Of a DNA stretch of 39,123 nt, positions 16,292 through 25,536 are shown piece by piece (the stretch's first letter is position 1; every line of letters begins with the position of its first letter). This DNA comes from Pseudomonas fuscovaginae SE-1. Its GTDB lineage: Bacteria > Pseudomonadota > Gammaproteobacteria > Pseudomonadales > Pseudomonadaceae. Position numbers and translations under genes: made by a program. The notes beneath the pieces were generated by a model. The model did no database searches, was not told where the DNA came from, and saw only the letters and a program-made list of their open reading frames with translations. The DNA is taken from the NCBI RefSeq assembly GCF_000364705.1, contig NZ_AQOH01000058.1, positions 1 to 39,123 of the forward strand, read 5' to 3'.

Positions 16292-16807
16292 ATGACCAAA
16301 CAAAACGCCTTTACCCGGGAAGAACTGCTGCGCTGCAGTCGCGGTGAGCTGTTCGGCCCAGGTAACGCGCAACTGCCCGCCCCGAACATGCTGATGGTGG
16401 ATCGCATCACCCATATCGGCGAAGAGGGCGGCAAGTACGGCAAAGGTGAATTGGTCGCCGAGCTGGATATCACTCCGGACCTGTGGTTCTTCGCCTGCCA
16501 TTTCGAAGGCGATCCGGTGATGCCAGGCTGCCTGGGCCTCGACGCCATGTGGCAACTGGTCGGTTTCTTCCTCGGCTGGCAGGGCCTGCCGGGCCGTGGC
16601 CGCGCCCTGGGTTCGGGCGAAGTGAAATTCTTCGGCCAGGTCCTGCCGACCGCCAAGAAAATCACCTACAACATTCATATCAAGCGCGTCCTCAAAGGCA
16701 AGCTGAACATGGCCATCGCCGACGGTTCGGTCAGTGTCGACGGACGCGAAATCTACACTGCCGAAGGCCTACGGGTCGGCGTGTTCACCTCCACTGACAA
16801 TTTCTAA
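16292..16807 (+). CDS. fabA: 3-hydroxydecanoyl-ACP dehydratase/isomerase
   Basis: A 171-residue cytoplasmic enzyme with the exact FabA length. The active-site His70 lies in [16 protein letters not shown] and Asp84 in [16 protein letters not shown], as in E. coli FabA. It dehydrates 3-hydroxydecanoyl-ACP and isomerises trans-2- to cis-3-decenoyl-ACP, the branch point of anaerobic unsaturated fatty acid synthesis. The ATG at 16292 follows GAGGAG. The fabB gene starts 11 bp after its stop, so the two form the classic fabAB operon, which ends at the terminator near 18064. A DesT/FabR-like palindrome is upstream. Confidence 0.98.
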   Translation: MTKQNAFTREELLRCSRGELFGPGNAQLPAPNMLMVDRITHIGEEGGKYGKGELVAELDITPDLWFFACHFEGDPVMPGCLGLDAMWQLVGFFLGWQGLPGRGRALGSGEVKFFGQVLPTAKKITYNIHIKRVLKGKLNMAIADGSVSVDGREIYTAEGLRVGVFTSTDNF

Positions 16808-16818
16808 GGGTTATCCGC

Positions 16819-18039
16819 ATGCGCCGCGTCGTTATCACTGGTCTGGGCATCGTTTCTTGCCTGGGCAATGACAAAGAGACCGTCTCCGCTAACCTGCGTG
16901 CAAGCCGCCCTGGCATCCGCTACAACCCGGAATATGCCGAAATGGGTCTGCGTAGCCAGGTTTCCGGCTCCATCGACCTCAACCTCGAAGAACTGATCGA
17001 CCGCAAGATCTATCGCTTCGTCGGCCACGCGGCGGCCTACGCCTACCTGGCCATGAAGGACGCAATCGCCGACTCCGGCCTGAGCGAAGAGCAGGTTTCC
17101 AACCCGCGCACCGGCCTGATCGCCGGCTCCGGCGGCGCATCGACCCTGAACCAGATGGAAGCGCTGGACACCCTGCGTGAAAAAGGCGTCAAGCGTGTCG
17201 GTCCCTACCGCGTGACCCGCACCATGGGCAGCACCGTTTCCGCGTGCCTGGCCACTCCATTCAAGATCAAGGGCCTGAACTACTCGATCTCCTCGGCCTG
17301 CGCCACCAGTGCCCACTGCATCGGTACCGCCATGGAGCAGATCCAGATGGGCAAGCAGGACATCGTCTTCGCCGGCGGCGGTGAAGAAGAGCACTGGAGC
17401 CAGTCGTTCCTGTTCGACGCGATGGGTGCCCTGTCCACCCAGTACAACGAGACCCCGGAGAAAGCCTCCCGTGCCTACGACGCCAAGCGTGACGGTTTCG
17501 TCATTGCCGGCGGTGGCGGCATGGTGGTGGTCGAGGAGCTGGAACACGCCCTCGCCCGTGGCGCGAAGATCTACGCCGAAATCGTCGGCTACGGCGCAAC
17601 CTCCGACGGCTACGACATGGTTGCGCCAAGCGGCGAAGGCGCTGTGCGCTGCATGCGGATGGCGATGTCCACCGTTGATGGCCCGATCGACTACCTGAAC
17701 ACCCACGGCACCTCGACTCCGGTCGGCGACGTCGCGGAAATGAAAGGCGTGCGTGAAGTCTTCGGCGACAAGGCACCACTGATCAGCTCGACCAAGAGCC
17801 TGTCCGGCCACTCGCTGGGCGCTGCCGGCGTGCACGAGGCGATCTACTGCCTGCTGATGATGGAAGGCAACTTCATTGCCGGCTCCGCCAACATCGAAGA
17901 GCTGGATCCGGAAGTCGCCGACCTGCCGGTACTGACCAAGACTCGCGAAGACGTCAAGCTGAACAACGTGATGAGCAACAGCTTCGGCTTCGGCGGCACC
18001 AACGCCACCCTGGTCCTGAAGCGCTGGCAGGGCAAGTAA
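16819..18039 (+). CDS. fabB: Beta-ketoacyl-ACP synthase I
   Basis: A 406-residue condensing enzyme of the length and sequence of FabB. The nucleophile Cys161 sits in [13 protein letters not shown], and the catalytic histidines in [11 protein letters not shown] and [12 protein letters not shown] form the Cys-His-His triad. The glycine-rich C-terminus [13 protein letters not shown] is typical. It elongates cis-3-decenoyl-ACP made by FabA to give the long-chain cis-unsaturated fatty acids of membranes. Its ribosome site is AAGGGT. The gene is second in the fabAB operon and is followed by a strong intrinsic terminator. Confidence 0.98.
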   Translation: MRRVVITGLGIVSCLGNDKETVSANLRASRPGIRYNPEYAEMGLRSQVSGSIDLNLEELIDRKIYRFVGHAAAYAYLAMKDAIADSGLSEEQVSNPRTGLIAGSGGASTLNQMEALDTLREKGVKRVGPYRVTRTMGSTVSACLATPFKIKGLNYSISSACATSAHCIGTAMEQIQMGKQDIVFAGGGEEEHWSQSFLFDAMGALSTQYNETPEKASRAYDAKRDGFVIAGGGGMVVVEELEHALARGAKIYAEIVGYGATSDGYDMVAPSGEGAVRCMRMAMSTVDGPIDYLNTHGTSTPVGDVAEMKGVREVFGDKAPLISSTKSLSGHSLGAAGVHEAIYCLLMMEGNFIAGSANIEELDPEVADLPVLTKTREDVKLNNVMSNSFGFGGTNATLVLKRWQGK

Positions 18040-18063
18040 GCCCGGCCTGATCGCGATCTGAAA

Positions 18064-18094
18064 AACGCCCCGACTGGTTCGGGGCGTTTTTTTT
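18064..18094 (+). terminator. Intrinsic terminator of fabAB
   Basis: A 10-bp stem, AACGCCCCGA (18064-18073) with TCGGGGCGTT (18079-18088), has a CTGGT loop and is followed by a run of eight T. It is a textbook rho-independent terminator 25 bp after the fabB stop. Confidence 0.93.
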
Positions 18095-18276
18095 GCCCGT
18101 GATATCTGCCCCCTCAAACCGGACAATCTGTAGTTTTACGCCGGGTCAAAACGCTTGAGAGCACCGATGCAAGCGCCGCGACACGGTTCACCGCGAAATG
18201 AAGCTGAACACCATCATCGCGCAGCGTTCTATTAAGATTCAGGGACTTTCCCGTCACGTTCTTCAGGAGGTTCATC

Positions 18277-18693
18277 ATGACCATCACCATCAACACCGAA
18301 TCCAGCGAAGGTTTTCGCCACAGCGTGCAGATCGATGACCACCTTCTATTCACCGATGTGCCCAAAAGCGTCGGCGGCGAAGGCTCCGCGCCGGAACCCC
18401 ACGACTACTTCGACACCGCGCTGGGCACCTGCAAGGCGCTGACGCTCAAGCTGTACGCACAGAAGAAAGGCATCCCGCTGACCGGTGTCACCGTCGAGGT
18501 CAAGCGCGACAGCAGCCAGGAACAGAAAGGCAAGTATGGCCTGCAGGTCAAGCTCACCCTCAAGGGCGTGCTGAGCGACGCCCAGCGCGAGGAACTGCAC
18601 AAGGTCGCCGACCGCTGCCCGATCCACAAACTGATGACGACCACTGACGTCAACATCGAGACGCTGCTGGCCGAAGGTGCCTTCAGCCAGTAG
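18277..18693 (+). CDS. OsmC/Ohr-family peroxide reductase-like protein
   Basis: A 138-residue cytoplasmic protein of the OsmC family. The two conserved redox cysteines are present: Cys52 in DTALGTCKALTLKLYA and Cys114 in DRCPIHKLM. The first typically attacks organic hydroperoxides and the second resolves the disulfide. The 'PHDYFDTALGTC' pattern suggests the YhfA-like or general OsmC branch rather than Ohr. A strong CAGGAGG ribosome site lies before ATG 18277. The 180-bp region between the fabB terminator and this gene holds no recognisable regulatory site. The next gene, encoding a pirin, may be read from the same promoter; their functions could be linked in oxidative stress. Confidence 0.9.
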   Translation: MTITINTESSEGFRHSVQIDDHLLFTDVPKSVGGEGSAPEPHDYFDTALGTCKALTLKLYAQKKGIPLTGVTVEVKRDSSQEQKGKYGLQVKLTLKGVLSDAQREELHKVADRCPIHKLMTTTDVNIETLLAEGAFSQ

Positions 18694-18752
18694 GGGCAAC
18701 CGAGCCAAAGCGGGTTATGCTCTGTGCATTACCCGCCCAGCCTGGAAACCCC

Positions 18753-19622
18753 ATGAGTACACCGTTGGTGATTCGTCCTCGTGCCGAGGATGTCGAAGGT
18801 CAACCCATACTGCGCCCCCTGCCCTCGGCCCAGTGCCGCAGCATCGGTCCCTTCGTGTTTTTCGATCACATGCTGCAGACCCGCTATGCACCGGGCAACG
18901 GCATGGATATCCGCCAGCATCCGCATATCGGCCTGTCGACCCTGACCTACCTGTTCGAAGGCCAGTTGCAGCACAAGGACAGCCTGGGCTCCGACCAGCG
19001 GGTCGGCCCTGGCGAAGTGAGCTGGATGACCGCCGGCAGCGCCATTGCCCATGTCGAGCGTACGCCGGCCGACCTCACCGCCAGCGGCTCCGTGCTGCAT
19101 GGCCTGCAGGTCTGGCTGGCCTCGCCCCGGGAGCATGAACAGGGAACCGGCCACTACAGCCATCACCCGGCCGCCAGTCTGCCGACCAGCGAGCACCTGG
19201 GGGTGAAAATCCGACTGATCGCCGGCAGCGGCTTCTGCCTGAGGTCTCCGGTACCGGTGCTGTCGCCCACGATCTATGCCGAGGTGCAGATGGAGCCGGC
19301 GACCACGCTGCTGGTCCCCGATGAGCATGAGGAGCGGGCGCTGTATGTGCTCGAAGGTGACGTGGAGCTCGATGGCGAACGCCTCGACCCTCTGAGCCTG
19401 GTGGTGCTGCCCAGGGGCGCAAGCCCGACCCTGGCGGCCGAGGGCGAGGTGCACCTGGTACTCATCGGTGGTGCGCCGCTGGATGGGCCGAGAAGGATGA
19501 ACTGGAACTTCGTCGCCAGCGATCCGGCACTGATCGACCAGGCTCGCGCACGCTGGGCGGCCGGAGACTGGCCGCAGGTGCCGGGGGAAAACGGGCGGAT
19601 CGAGTTGCCTGTACGGCCTTAA
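18753..19622 (+). CDS. Pirin family protein
   Basis: A 289-residue bicupin. The N-terminal cupin holds the metal-binding HPHIGLSTLTYLFEGQLQHKDSLG segment with the conserved His pair, plus the AHVERTP stretch (residues about 97-103) with further ligands. The C-terminal cupin (VPDEHEERALYVLEGDVELDGERL) lacks obvious metal ligands, as in other pirins. Pirins have been reported as iron-dependent quercetinases or as regulators; no substrate can be named here. ATG 18753 (MSTPLVIRP) has GGAA upstream and fits the family start better than the in-frame 18717 codon. It lies 59 bp after the OsmC-family gene and is convergent with the dienelactone hydrolase gene. Confidence 0.92.
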   Translation: MSTPLVIRPRAEDVEGQPILRPLPSAQCRSIGPFVFFDHMLQTRYAPGNGMDIRQHPHIGLSTLTYLFEGQLQHKDSLGSDQRVGPGEVSWMTAGSAIAHVERTPADLTASGSVLHGLQVWLASPREHEQGTGHYSHHPAASLPTSEHLGVKIRLIAGSGFCLRSPVPVLSPTIYAEVQMEPATTLLVPDEHEERALYVLEGDVELDGERLDPLSLVVLPRGASPTLAAEGEVHLVLIGGAPLDGPRRMNWNFVASDPALIDQARARWAAGDWPQVPGENGRIELPVRP

Positions 19623-19668
19623 GGCCCGCCCCGCCCTACCAACAACCCCCTTGGCTGCTCTCGGGAGC

Positions 19669-19727
19669 GCTATCGCCAGCAAGCTGGCTGCCACGATACA
19701 GTGCCGGGCACCGGTATTGTGGCAGCC
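19669..19727. repeat. REP-derived palindrome and hairpin between convergent genes
   Basis: GCTATCGCCAGCAAGCTGGC at 19669 is the reverse complement of the REP unit at 1884-1910 with about two mismatches. GGCTGCCAC (19686-19694) pairs with GTGGCAGCC (19719-19727), giving a long hairpin. It sits between the pirin and dienelactone hydrolase genes and may end both transcripts. Confidence 0.6.
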
Positions 19728-19803
19728 GGAAGTACGACTGTGGTCACTTGGCAGGTGTCCGCTCCCACAGGCATGGCGCCCCCTTGGGAGCGAGACGGGG
19801 ATC

Positions 19804-20532
19804 TCAGCCCGCGAATACTTCTTCCAACAGATTGTGCATGGCCATGAAGGACCGGCTGGCGGTCTTCGCGTCATACATCATCTTGCCCGGCACATTGGCA
19901 TGCGGATCGGTGAATGAATGCACCGCGCCGCCGTAGCTGAGCAGTTGCCAGTCGACCCCGGCGGCATTCATTTCCTCTTCGAACGCTGGCAGTTGCTCCC
20001 GCGGCACCAGCGGATCGCAAGCGCCATGCAGCACCAGCACCGAGCCCTTGATGTTGTGGGCATCCGCCGGGTTGGGCGTGTCCAGCGTACCGTGGAAGGA
20101 GACGGCGGCCTTCAGCGGCGCACCGGTACGGGCCAGTTCCAGCGAGCAGCAGCCACCGAAGCAGAAACCGAAGGTGGCCAGCTTCGAGGTGTCGACCGGC
20201 GCCAGCACCTGCCCCTGCAGCGCTTTGAACGCGGCCTGCATGCGCTTGCGCAGCTCGGCCCGATCGTTCTTCAGCGGCATCATCGCCGCACCGGCTTCAT
20301 CGCCGTTCTGCGGACGTACCGACTGGCCATAGAGGTCGGCGACCAACACCACATAACCCTTGGCCGCCACCGACTGGGCGATCTTTTCCGCGCCGGCGCC
20401 CACGCCCATCCAGTTCGGTGCCATCAGCAGGCCCGGACGCGCGCCCTGGTGGCTGGCATCGAAGGCCAGGCGACCTTCATAGGACTGGCCATCGACCTGA
20501 TAGACCACGGAACTGACAGTGATTTGGCTCAT
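19804..20532 (-). CDS. Dienelactone hydrolase family protein
   Basis: A 242-residue cytoplasmic alpha/beta hydrolase. The nucleophile elbow FGFCFGGCCSLELA has Cys rather than Ser, typical of dienelactone hydrolases. HGACDPLVPREQL provides the catalytic Asp region and GGAVHSFTDP the His. The Cys-Asp-His triad fits the DLH family, which opens dienelactones in aromatic degradation, but most chromosomal members have other, unknown esterase roles. No aromatic-degradation genes are near. A terminator of the upstream htpG gene (20563-20586) lies directly before its start, so it needs its own promoter, which I could not identify. Confidence 0.9.
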   Translation of the reverse strand: MSQITVSSVVYQVDGQSYEGRLAFDASHQGARPGLLMAPNWMGVGAGAEKIAQSVAAKGYVVLVADLYGQSVRPQNGDEAGAAMMPLKNDRAELRKRMQAAFKALQGQVLAPVDTSKLATFGFCFGGCCSLELARTGAPLKAAVSFHGTLDTPNPADAHNIKGSVLVLHGACDPLVPREQLPAFEEEMNAAGVDWQLLSYGGAVHSFTDPHANVPGKMMYDAKTASRSFMAMHNLLEEVFAG

Positions 20533-20562
20533 TACATACTCCGTAAGGACATCCCAAAAATG

Positions 20563-20586
20563 AAAAACCCGCCGAAGCGGGTTTTT
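20563..20586 (-). terminator. Intrinsic terminator of htpG
   Basis: On the minus strand AAAAACCCGC-TTCG-GCGGGTTTTT forms a 10-bp stem with a stable UUCG tetraloop and ends in five T. It lies 11 bp after the htpG stop. Symmetry makes it potentially bidirectional. Confidence 0.9.
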
Positions 20587-20597
20587 CTACAGCGTTA

Positions 20598-22502
20598 TCA
20601 GACCGACAGCTCAACCAGCAGCTTGTTCAGTCGGCGCACGTAGGCCGCCGGGTCCTTCAGGCTGTCGCCGGCCGCCAGGGCCGCCTGGTCGAGCAGGATG
20701 TGCGACAGATCGCCAAAACGGTCTTCGTCCGGCTCGGCGTCGAGCTTCTCGATCAGCGGATGGCTCGGGTTGAATTCGAAGATCGGCTTGGAATCCGGCA
20801 CCTTCTGCCCACTGGCCTCGAGGATTTGGCGCATTTGCAGGCCCAGGTCCTGCTCGCCGATCGCCAGGATCGCCGGCGAATCGGTCAGGCGATGGGAAAC
20901 CCGCACTTCACTGACGGCGTCGCCCAGGGCGGTCTTGAGGCGCTCCACCAGGCCTTCCTTGCTCTTGGCGACTTCCTCGGCAGCCTTCTTGTCCTCTTCC
21001 GAGTCCAGGCTACCCAGATCCAGGTCGCCACGGGCGACATCGACGAAGCTCTTGCCATCGAATTCGTTGAGGTAGCTCATCAGCCACTCGTCGATGCGGT
21101 CGGTCAGCAGCAGCACTTCGATGCCTTTCTTGCGGAAGACTTCCAGGTGCGGGCTGTTCTTGACCTGAGCGTAGGTTTCGCCGGTGAGGTAATAGATCTT
21201 GTCCTGACCTTCCTTGGCACGCGCCAGGTACTCGGCCAGCGACACCACCTGCTCACCGTCGTCACCCTGAGTCGAGGCGAAACGCAGCAGGCCGGCAATT
21301 TTTTCCTTGTTGGCGAAGTCTTCGGCCGGACCTTCCTTCATGACCTGGCCGAAGTTCTTCCAGAAGCCCTTGTACTGCTCGGGCTCGTTCTTCGCCAGTT
21401 TTTCCAGCATGTCGAGCACACGCTTGGTCAGTGCCGACTTCATCGAATCGATGATCGGGTCTTTCTGCAGGATTTCCCGCGAGACGTTCAGGGACAGGTC
21501 GTTGGAATCGACCACACCCTTGATGAAACGCAGGTACAGCGGCAGGAAGGATTCAGCCTGGTCCATGACGAATACGCGCTGCACGTAGAGCTTGAGGCCC
21601 TTCGGCGCTTCACGCTGGTACAGGTCGAACGGCGCACGGGCCGGCACGTAGAGCAGCGAGTTGTATTCCAGCTTGCCTTCGACCTTGTTGTGGCTCCAGC
21701 TCAGCGGGTTCTCATAGTCATGGGCGATGTGCTTGTAGAACTCCTGGTACTCCTCGTCCTTGACCTCGGTACGCGGACGGGTCCACAGGGCGCTGGCGCG
21801 GTTGACGGTTTCCCACTCCTGCGCAGGCTTCTCTTCGCCTTCGGCGGCCGCGGCTTGCTTCGGCAGTTCGATCGGCAGGGCGATGTGGTCGGAGTACTTC
21901 TTGATGATGTTGCGCAGGCGCCAGCCGTCGGCGAACTCCTCTTCACCGGACTTCAGGTGCAGGACGATACGGGTACCACGGTCGGCCTTGTCGATAGTGG
22001 CGACTTCGAACTCGCCCTCGCCCTTCGAGGACCAGTGCACGCCTTCGCTGGCCGCCAGGCCCGCACGGCGGCTGAAGACTTCGACCTGCTCGGCAACGAT
22101 GAAGGCCGAGTAGAAGCCCACGCCGAACTGACCGATCAGGTGCGAGTCCTTCTTCTGGTCGCCGGAGAGGTTTTTCATGAAGTCGGCCGTGCCGGATTTG
22201 GCGATGGTCCCCAGGTGGGTGATCACATCGTCACGGCTCATGCCGATACCGTTGTCTTCGAGGGTGACGGTCTTGGCGTCCTTGTCGAAGCTCACACGGA
22301 TTTTCAGTTCGGCGCCACCTTCCAGCAACTCGGGCTTGGACAGGGCTTCGAAACGCAATTTGTCGACAGCGTCGGAGGCGTTGGAGATCAATTCGCGCAG
22401 GAAGATCTCCTTGTTCGAATACAACGAATGGATCATGAGGTGCAGCAGTTGCTTCACCTCGGTCTGGAAGCCCAGGGTTTCCTTTTGAGTTTCCACACTC
22501 AT
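20598..22502 (-). CDS. htpG: Molecular chaperone HtpG (bacterial Hsp90)
   Basis: A 634-residue cytoplasmic ATP-dependent chaperone, the usual Pseudomonas length. The N-terminal GHKL ATPase domain has [18 protein letters not shown] (catalytic Glu and ATP-binding Asn), [13 protein letters not shown] and [11 protein letters not shown]. The middle domain ([38 protein letters not shown]) and C-terminal dimerisation domain follow. ATG 22502 gives [20 protein letters not shown]; an in-frame ATG two codons earlier (22508) has GGAG only 4 nt upstream, so 22502 with 10 nt spacing is also acceptable. A strong sigma-32 promoter lies 67 bp upstream of the start, consistent with heat-shock induction. Confidence 0.97.
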   Translation of the reverse strand: MSVETQKETLGFQTEVKQLLHLMIHSLYSNKEIFLRELISNASDAVDKLRFEALSKPELLEGGAELKIRVSFDKDAKTVTLEDNGIGMSRDDVITHLGTIAKSGTADFMKNLSGDQKKDSHLIGQFGVGFYSAFIVAEQVEVFSRRAGLAASEGVHWSSKGEGEFEVATIDKADRGTRIVLHLKSGEEEFADGWRLRNIIKKYSDHIALPIELPKQAAAAEGEEKPAQEWETVNRASALWTRPRTEVKDEEYQEFYKHIAHDYENPLSWSHNKVEGKLEYNSLLYVPARAPFDLYQREAPKGLKLYVQRVFVMDQAESFLPLYLRFIKGVVDSNDLSLNVSREILQKDPIIDSMKSALTKRVLDMLEKLAKNEPEQYKGFWKNFGQVMKEGPAEDFANKEKIAGLLRFASTQGDDGEQVVSLAEYLARAKEGQDKIYYLTGETYAQVKNSPHLEVFRKKGIEVLLLTDRIDEWLMSYLNEFDGKSFVDVARGDLDLGSLDSEEDKKAAEEVAKSKEGLVERLKTALGDAVSEVRVSHRLTDSPAILAIGEQDLGLQMRQILEASGQKVPDSKPIFEFNPSHPLIEKLDAEPDEDRFGDLSHILLDQAALAAGDSLKDPAAYVRRLNKLLVELSV

Positions 22503-22568
22503 GGTCATCAAACTCCAATTGGATGGCAATGGCCGCCCGTTCAGGCGTTGGCGGCGGGTTGTCATCAG

Positions 22569-22596
22569 AGTTGGGGACTGTGTCGGGGATTTCAAG
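22569..22596 (-). promoter_or_regulatory. Sigma-32 heat-shock promoter of htpG
   Basis: On the minus strand CTTGAAA (22596-22590), a 13-bp spacer and CCCCAACT (22576-22569) match the RpoH consensus CTTGAAA-N13-15-CCCCATNT in 14 of 15 counted positions. The predicted start gives a leader of about 60 nt. The -35 overlaps the stop codon of the thioesterase gene upstream. Confidence 0.88.
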
Positions 22597-23047
22597 AGCC
22601 CGGTAACGCTTCCTCGATCTTGAAGTGGGCACGGGCGGTGGCAATCGGCTCGGCCTCGGTGCTCTGCCAGGCGGTAACGGCAACGTTCGCCACCCGCCGC
22701 CCCTGGCGGCAGACCTGGCACTTGGCGTAGGTATCGCGAAACTGCCCGGCCCGCAGGTAATCGACGGAGAAATCGATGACCTTGGGCACGCCCGGCGAGC
22801 CGGTGAACACCAGTAGATGCAACGCCGCCGCCAGCTCCATGAACCCGGCAATGACCCCACCATGGATCGCCGGCAACAGCGGGTTGCCGATATTGTCCTT
22901 GCTGGCTGGCAGGCGGAACAGCAACTCGTCACCCAGGCGCGAGCACTCGATGCCGATCAGCCGGGCATAGGGGATCCGCTGCAGAAGCTGGCCGTAGTCG
23001 CCCAACTGATGGGCTTGCTGGAGCTGCTCCTTGAAATCCTGGCTCAT
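22592..23047 (-). CDS. PaaI-type hotdog thioesterase, second of a coupled pair
   Basis: A 151-residue hotdog protein starting at ATG 23047. [22 protein letters not shown] has the HGG motif and helix with a Glu in the general-base position. [14 protein letters not shown] supplies the central strand, and [19 protein letters not shown] the C-terminal strands. It probably cleaves acyl-CoA thioesters in the cytoplasm. The ATG overlaps the TGA of the preceding thioesterase gene (ATGA, 23047-23044). The sequences are clearly different, so this is an old pair that may form a heteromer or act on different chain lengths. Its stop codon overlaps the htpG promoter. Confidence 0.9.
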   Translation of the reverse strand: MSQDFKEQLQQAHQLGDYGQLLQRIPYARLIGIECSRLGDELLFRLPASKDNIGNPLLPAIHGGVIAGFMELAAALHLLVFTGSPGVPKVIDFSVDYLRAGQFRDTYAKCQVCRQGRRVANVAVTAWQSTEAEPIATARAHFKIEEALPGS

Positions 23048-23520
23048 GCCGCGCCGCCACTGATCGAATGGCCGAAACCGCGACTGCCCTTGATGCCCTT
23101 GCCCATGCGCATGAAGGTTCCGACCACATGGGCGATGGGATTGGCCGGATCGTCCTGATAGGCGTGCCCGCGGGCAAAGATGATGTCGCGGGTCACCCGG
23201 TAGCATTCGGCGAAGCCGTGGACAGCCTTGCCGGGCTCGGCCGGGTGCATGTGGTCGATGCGCAGGTCGAGGGTCGGACAGACTTCGAATTCGGGCAGCA
23301 CGCACAACGTGGTCATGCCGCAGGCGGTATCCATCAATGAACTCAGCGCTCCGCCGTGGATCACGCCGCTCGTGGGGTCACCGACGATCTCGGCGCTATA
23401 GGGCAGGACCAGGGTCAGCCCGCGCTCATCGATACTGTGCAGTTGCAGGCCGAGAACCTGGCAATGCCTGAGGGCACCGAGAAAACGCGTGGCACGCTCA
23501 AAGGCGGCGGTTTGGCTCAT
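23044..23520 (-). CDS. PaaI-type hotdog thioesterase, first of a coupled pair
   Basis: A 158-residue hotdog protein. ATG 23520 has GAGGA 9 nt before it and is preferred over TTG 23529. DPTSGVIHGGALSSLMDTACGMTT contains the HGG motif, with Asp at the position often used as general base in PaaI-like enzymes. TLDLRIDHMHPAEPGKAVHG follows as the main strand. It continues directly into the second thioesterase gene by an ATGA overlap. The exact substrate is unknown; small acyl- or aryl-CoA esters are likely. Confidence 0.9.
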   Translation of the reverse strand: MSQTAAFERATRFLGALRHCQVLGLQLHSIDERGLTLVLPYSAEIVGDPTSGVIHGGALSSLMDTACGMTTLCVLPEFEVCPTLDLRIDHMHPAEPGKAVHGFAECYRVTRDIIFARGHAYQDDPANPIAHVVGTFMRMGKGIKGSRGFGHSISGGAA

Positions 23521-23615
23521 GAATGACAATCCTCATCGGGGAACTGGCAACGACAAATTCTGGACACCGAAAAAAGTTCCGTAGCTCAAGCACTTATATA
23601 TCTTTGGAAATAAAG

Positions 23616-23643
23616 GAACTTAAGCCATTGGCCAGCGTTCAAA
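23616..23643 (+). promoter_or_regulatory. Possible AlgU/sigma-22-type promoter of the small lipoprotein
   Basis: GAACTT (23616-23621), a 17-bp spacer and TCAAA (23639-23643) resemble the AlgU (RpoE-like) pattern GAACTT-N16/17-TCTGA. The -35 is perfect but the -10 matches in only three of five positions. The site is correctly placed about 40 bp before the ATG. Confidence 0.4.
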
Positions 23644-23683
23644 AGGCCAGTAGTCACTATTTCCACAAAGGAGCAATACCCCC

Positions 23684-23929
23684 ATGCGTAAGACTTTAGC
23701 TATTGCCTTGATGCTGACCGCTTCCCTGGGTCTCGCTGCCTGCGATAAGAAATCCGAGGACAAAGCTCAAGACGCAAACCAGCACGCCGAGCAGGCTCAG
23801 CAAAAAATGAACGAAGCTCAGGATAAAGTGAACGAGGCCGCCAAGGAAAACGCCGAAGCTGCCAAAGCTCAGGCTGAATCGAACAAGGCTGCGGCCGAGG
23901 AAAGCGCCAAGGAAGCCACCGGCTCCTGA
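23684..23929 (+). CDS. Small Ala/Lys/Glu-rich lipoprotein
   Basis: An 81-residue protein with a lipoprotein signal (MRKTLAIALMLTASLGLAAC); the lipobox LAAC places the acylated Cys at residue 20. Next is DKKSEDK, so position +2 is Asp, which in E. coli favours inner-membrane retention; this rule is less strict in Pseudomonas. The mature part is almost entirely Ala, Glu, Lys, Gln and Asn in heptad-like spacing (AEQAQQKMNEAQDKVNEAAKENAEAAKAQAE), predicting a single long helix or coiled coil as in OprI or Lpp, but it is not OprI. GGAG lies 10 nt before the ATG, and a terminator follows the gene. It is probably a short, abundant, monocistronic envelope lipoprotein; function is unknown. Confidence 0.88.
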   Translation: MRKTLAIALMLTASLGLAACDKKSEDKAQDANQHAEQAQQKMNEAQDKVNEAAKENAEAAKAQAESNKAAAEESAKEATGS

Positions 23930-23977
23930 GTGACTGAAGTTCCTTCTTTCCACGAAAGAACTCAAGTTGCATAAGTA

Positions 23978-24005
23978 AAGCCCGCCTGGCGTGGGCTTTA
24001 CTTTT
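23978..24005 (+). terminator. Intrinsic terminator of the small lipoprotein gene
   Basis: AAAGCCCGC (23978-23986) pairs with GTGGGCTTT (23992-24000), with one G-T wobble and a CTGGC loop. It is followed by ACTTTTTG. It lies about 50 bp after the stop codon. Confidence 0.8.
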
Positions 24006-24144
24006 TGTCCTGCCAATAACCTGGCTGTTTTCGAACTGCCGGGAAAACAGTGGATAAGTGCGGAAAGAGTGAGTTGGGTGCCCGGTGGATCATTTGCCCA
24101 GACGGATAACCGGGTAGCTGTACATATCCAATACGCCCAAACAA

Positions 24145-24176
24145 AAAGCCCCCTGTCGTATCCGACACGGGGCTTT
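24145..24176 (-). terminator. Intrinsic terminator of brnQ
   Basis: AAAGCCCC, a one-base mismatch, TGTCG, the loop TATC, CGACA, a mismatch and GGGGCTTT form a long stem. On the minus strand it ends in TTTTTG. It lies about 45 bp beyond the brnQ stop codon. Confidence 0.82.
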
Positions 24177-24222
24177 CATTTCATCCACAACCCGCTCATG
24201 ACGGGCGGACAAAAACCTCAGC

Positions 24223-25536
24223 TCAGGCCAGCGCTTCGCTCGGCTTGCCCAGCATCCGATCGATGACCACCGCCACCACCAGCATGACCACAGACGGCAC
24301 CAGCCAGGCCAGGCCTTGCTCGCTCAGCGGCAGGTGGGAAAGCTGCCCGGGCAGCCAATCGGCCAAGCCTGCGCCCTTGAGCGCATCGATCATGCCGAAC
24401 AGCAGCGAAACCAGCATCACCGGGCCAACGATACGACCCTGCGAATGCCAGAACGACTGGCAGAAGCTCAATGCCACCAGCGCGATGCACGGTGGATAGA
24501 TAGCGGTCAGCACCGGAATCGAGAAGGCGATCAGCTTGGTCAGGCCGAGGTTCGACACCAACAGCGAAAACCCCGCCAGGATGATCACCAGGGTCTTGTA
24601 GGACAGCGGCAGGACCCGGCTGAAGTACTCGGCGCAGGCGCAGGTCAGGCCAACCGCGGTCACCAGGCACGCCAGAGAGATCAGCACCGCGAGGAAACCG
24701 CTGCCCAGCGAGCCGAAGGTATGCTGAACGTAGGCATGCAGCACCGCCGCACCATTGGTGGCGCCAGCCGCCACTTCATGGCTGCCCGACCCCAGGCGGA
24801 ACAGGCTGACATACACCAGTGCCAGTCCCACACCGGCGATCAGGCCGGCGATCACCGCGTAGCGGGTGATCAGCCGTGGCGACTCGACGCCGCGCGAGCG
24901 GATCGCGTTGACGATGACGATACCGAACACCAGCGCACCGAGGGTATCCATGGTCAGGTAGCCATTGATAAAACCCTGGGAGAACGGCGCCGCGACATAC
25001 TCGGGCGTGGCGCTGCCGATGTCACCGGCCGGCAGGGCGAACGCGGCGATGCCGAGGATGGCCAGGGCAATGATCTTCAGCGGTGCGAGGAAGCGCCCGA
25101 CGGTGTCCAGCAGACGCCCCGGATACAGCGAGATGAAGAACACCAGCAGGAAGTAGGCCGAGCTGTAGAGGAACAGCGCCAGCGGGCTCTCGCCGGTCAG
25201 CGGAGCCAGGCCCACTTCGAAGGACACGGTGGCGGTGCGTGGCGTGGCGAACAACGGACCGACCGCCAGGTAGCAGGCCGCTGCCAACAGGCCGCCAGCG
25301 ATCTTGCCGATCGGGCTGCTCAGGTCGTCCATCGCGCCGCCGACCTTGGCCAGTGCGACTACGGTGATGACCGGCAGGCCGACCGCGGTGATCAGAAAGC
25401 CCAGCGCCGCCATCCAGACATGGGGCCCCGACTGCAAGCCGACGATGGGCGGGAAGATGATGTTGCCGGCGCCGACGAACAGCGCAAACGTCATAAAGCC
25501 AAGTGCCAGGATGTCCTGACCTTTCAACACTTTCAT
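24223..25536 (-). CDS. brnQ: Branched-chain amino acid carrier (BrnQ/BraB family)
   Basis: A 437-residue inner-membrane protein with about 12 hydrophobic helices, typical of the LIVCS family. The hallmark N-terminus [33 protein letters not shown] is clear. [31 protein letters not shown], a family signature, appears in the middle. It takes up leucine, isoleucine and valine with Na+ (or Li+/H+). By position it corresponds to P. aeruginosa braB, as I recall. The start at ATG 25536 (MKVLKGQ) has no purine-rich ribosome site (TATTTCCTTAA precedes it), which is unusual here. The leader holds two hairpins and a repeat, so translation control is plausible. Confidence 0.96.
   Translation of the reverse strand: MKVLKGQDILALGFMTFALFVGAGNIIFPPIVGLQSGPHVWMAALGFLITAVGLPVITVVALAKVGGAMDDLSSPIGKIAGGLLAAACYLAVGPLFATPRTATVSFEVGLAPLTGESPLALFLYSSAYFLLVFFISLYPGRLLDTVGRFLAPLKIIALAILGIAAFALPAGDIGSATPEYVAAPFSQGFINGYLTMDTLGALVFGIVIVNAIRSRGVESPRLITRYAVIAGLIAGVGLALVYVSLFRLGSGSHEVAAGATNGAAVLHAYVQHTFGSLGSGFLAVLISLACLVTAVGLTCACAEYFSRVLPLSYKTLVIILAGFSLLVSNLGLTKLIAFSIPVLTAIYPPCIALVALSFCQSFWHSQGRIVGPVMLVSLLFGMIDALKGAGLADWLPGQLSHLPLSEQGLAWLVPSVVMLVVAVVIDRMLGKPSEALA

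Noticed and set aside
20700..22730. A 676-codon plus-strand frame opposite htpG
   Set aside because: Antisense shadow; the htpG assignment is unambiguous and supported by its promoter and terminator.
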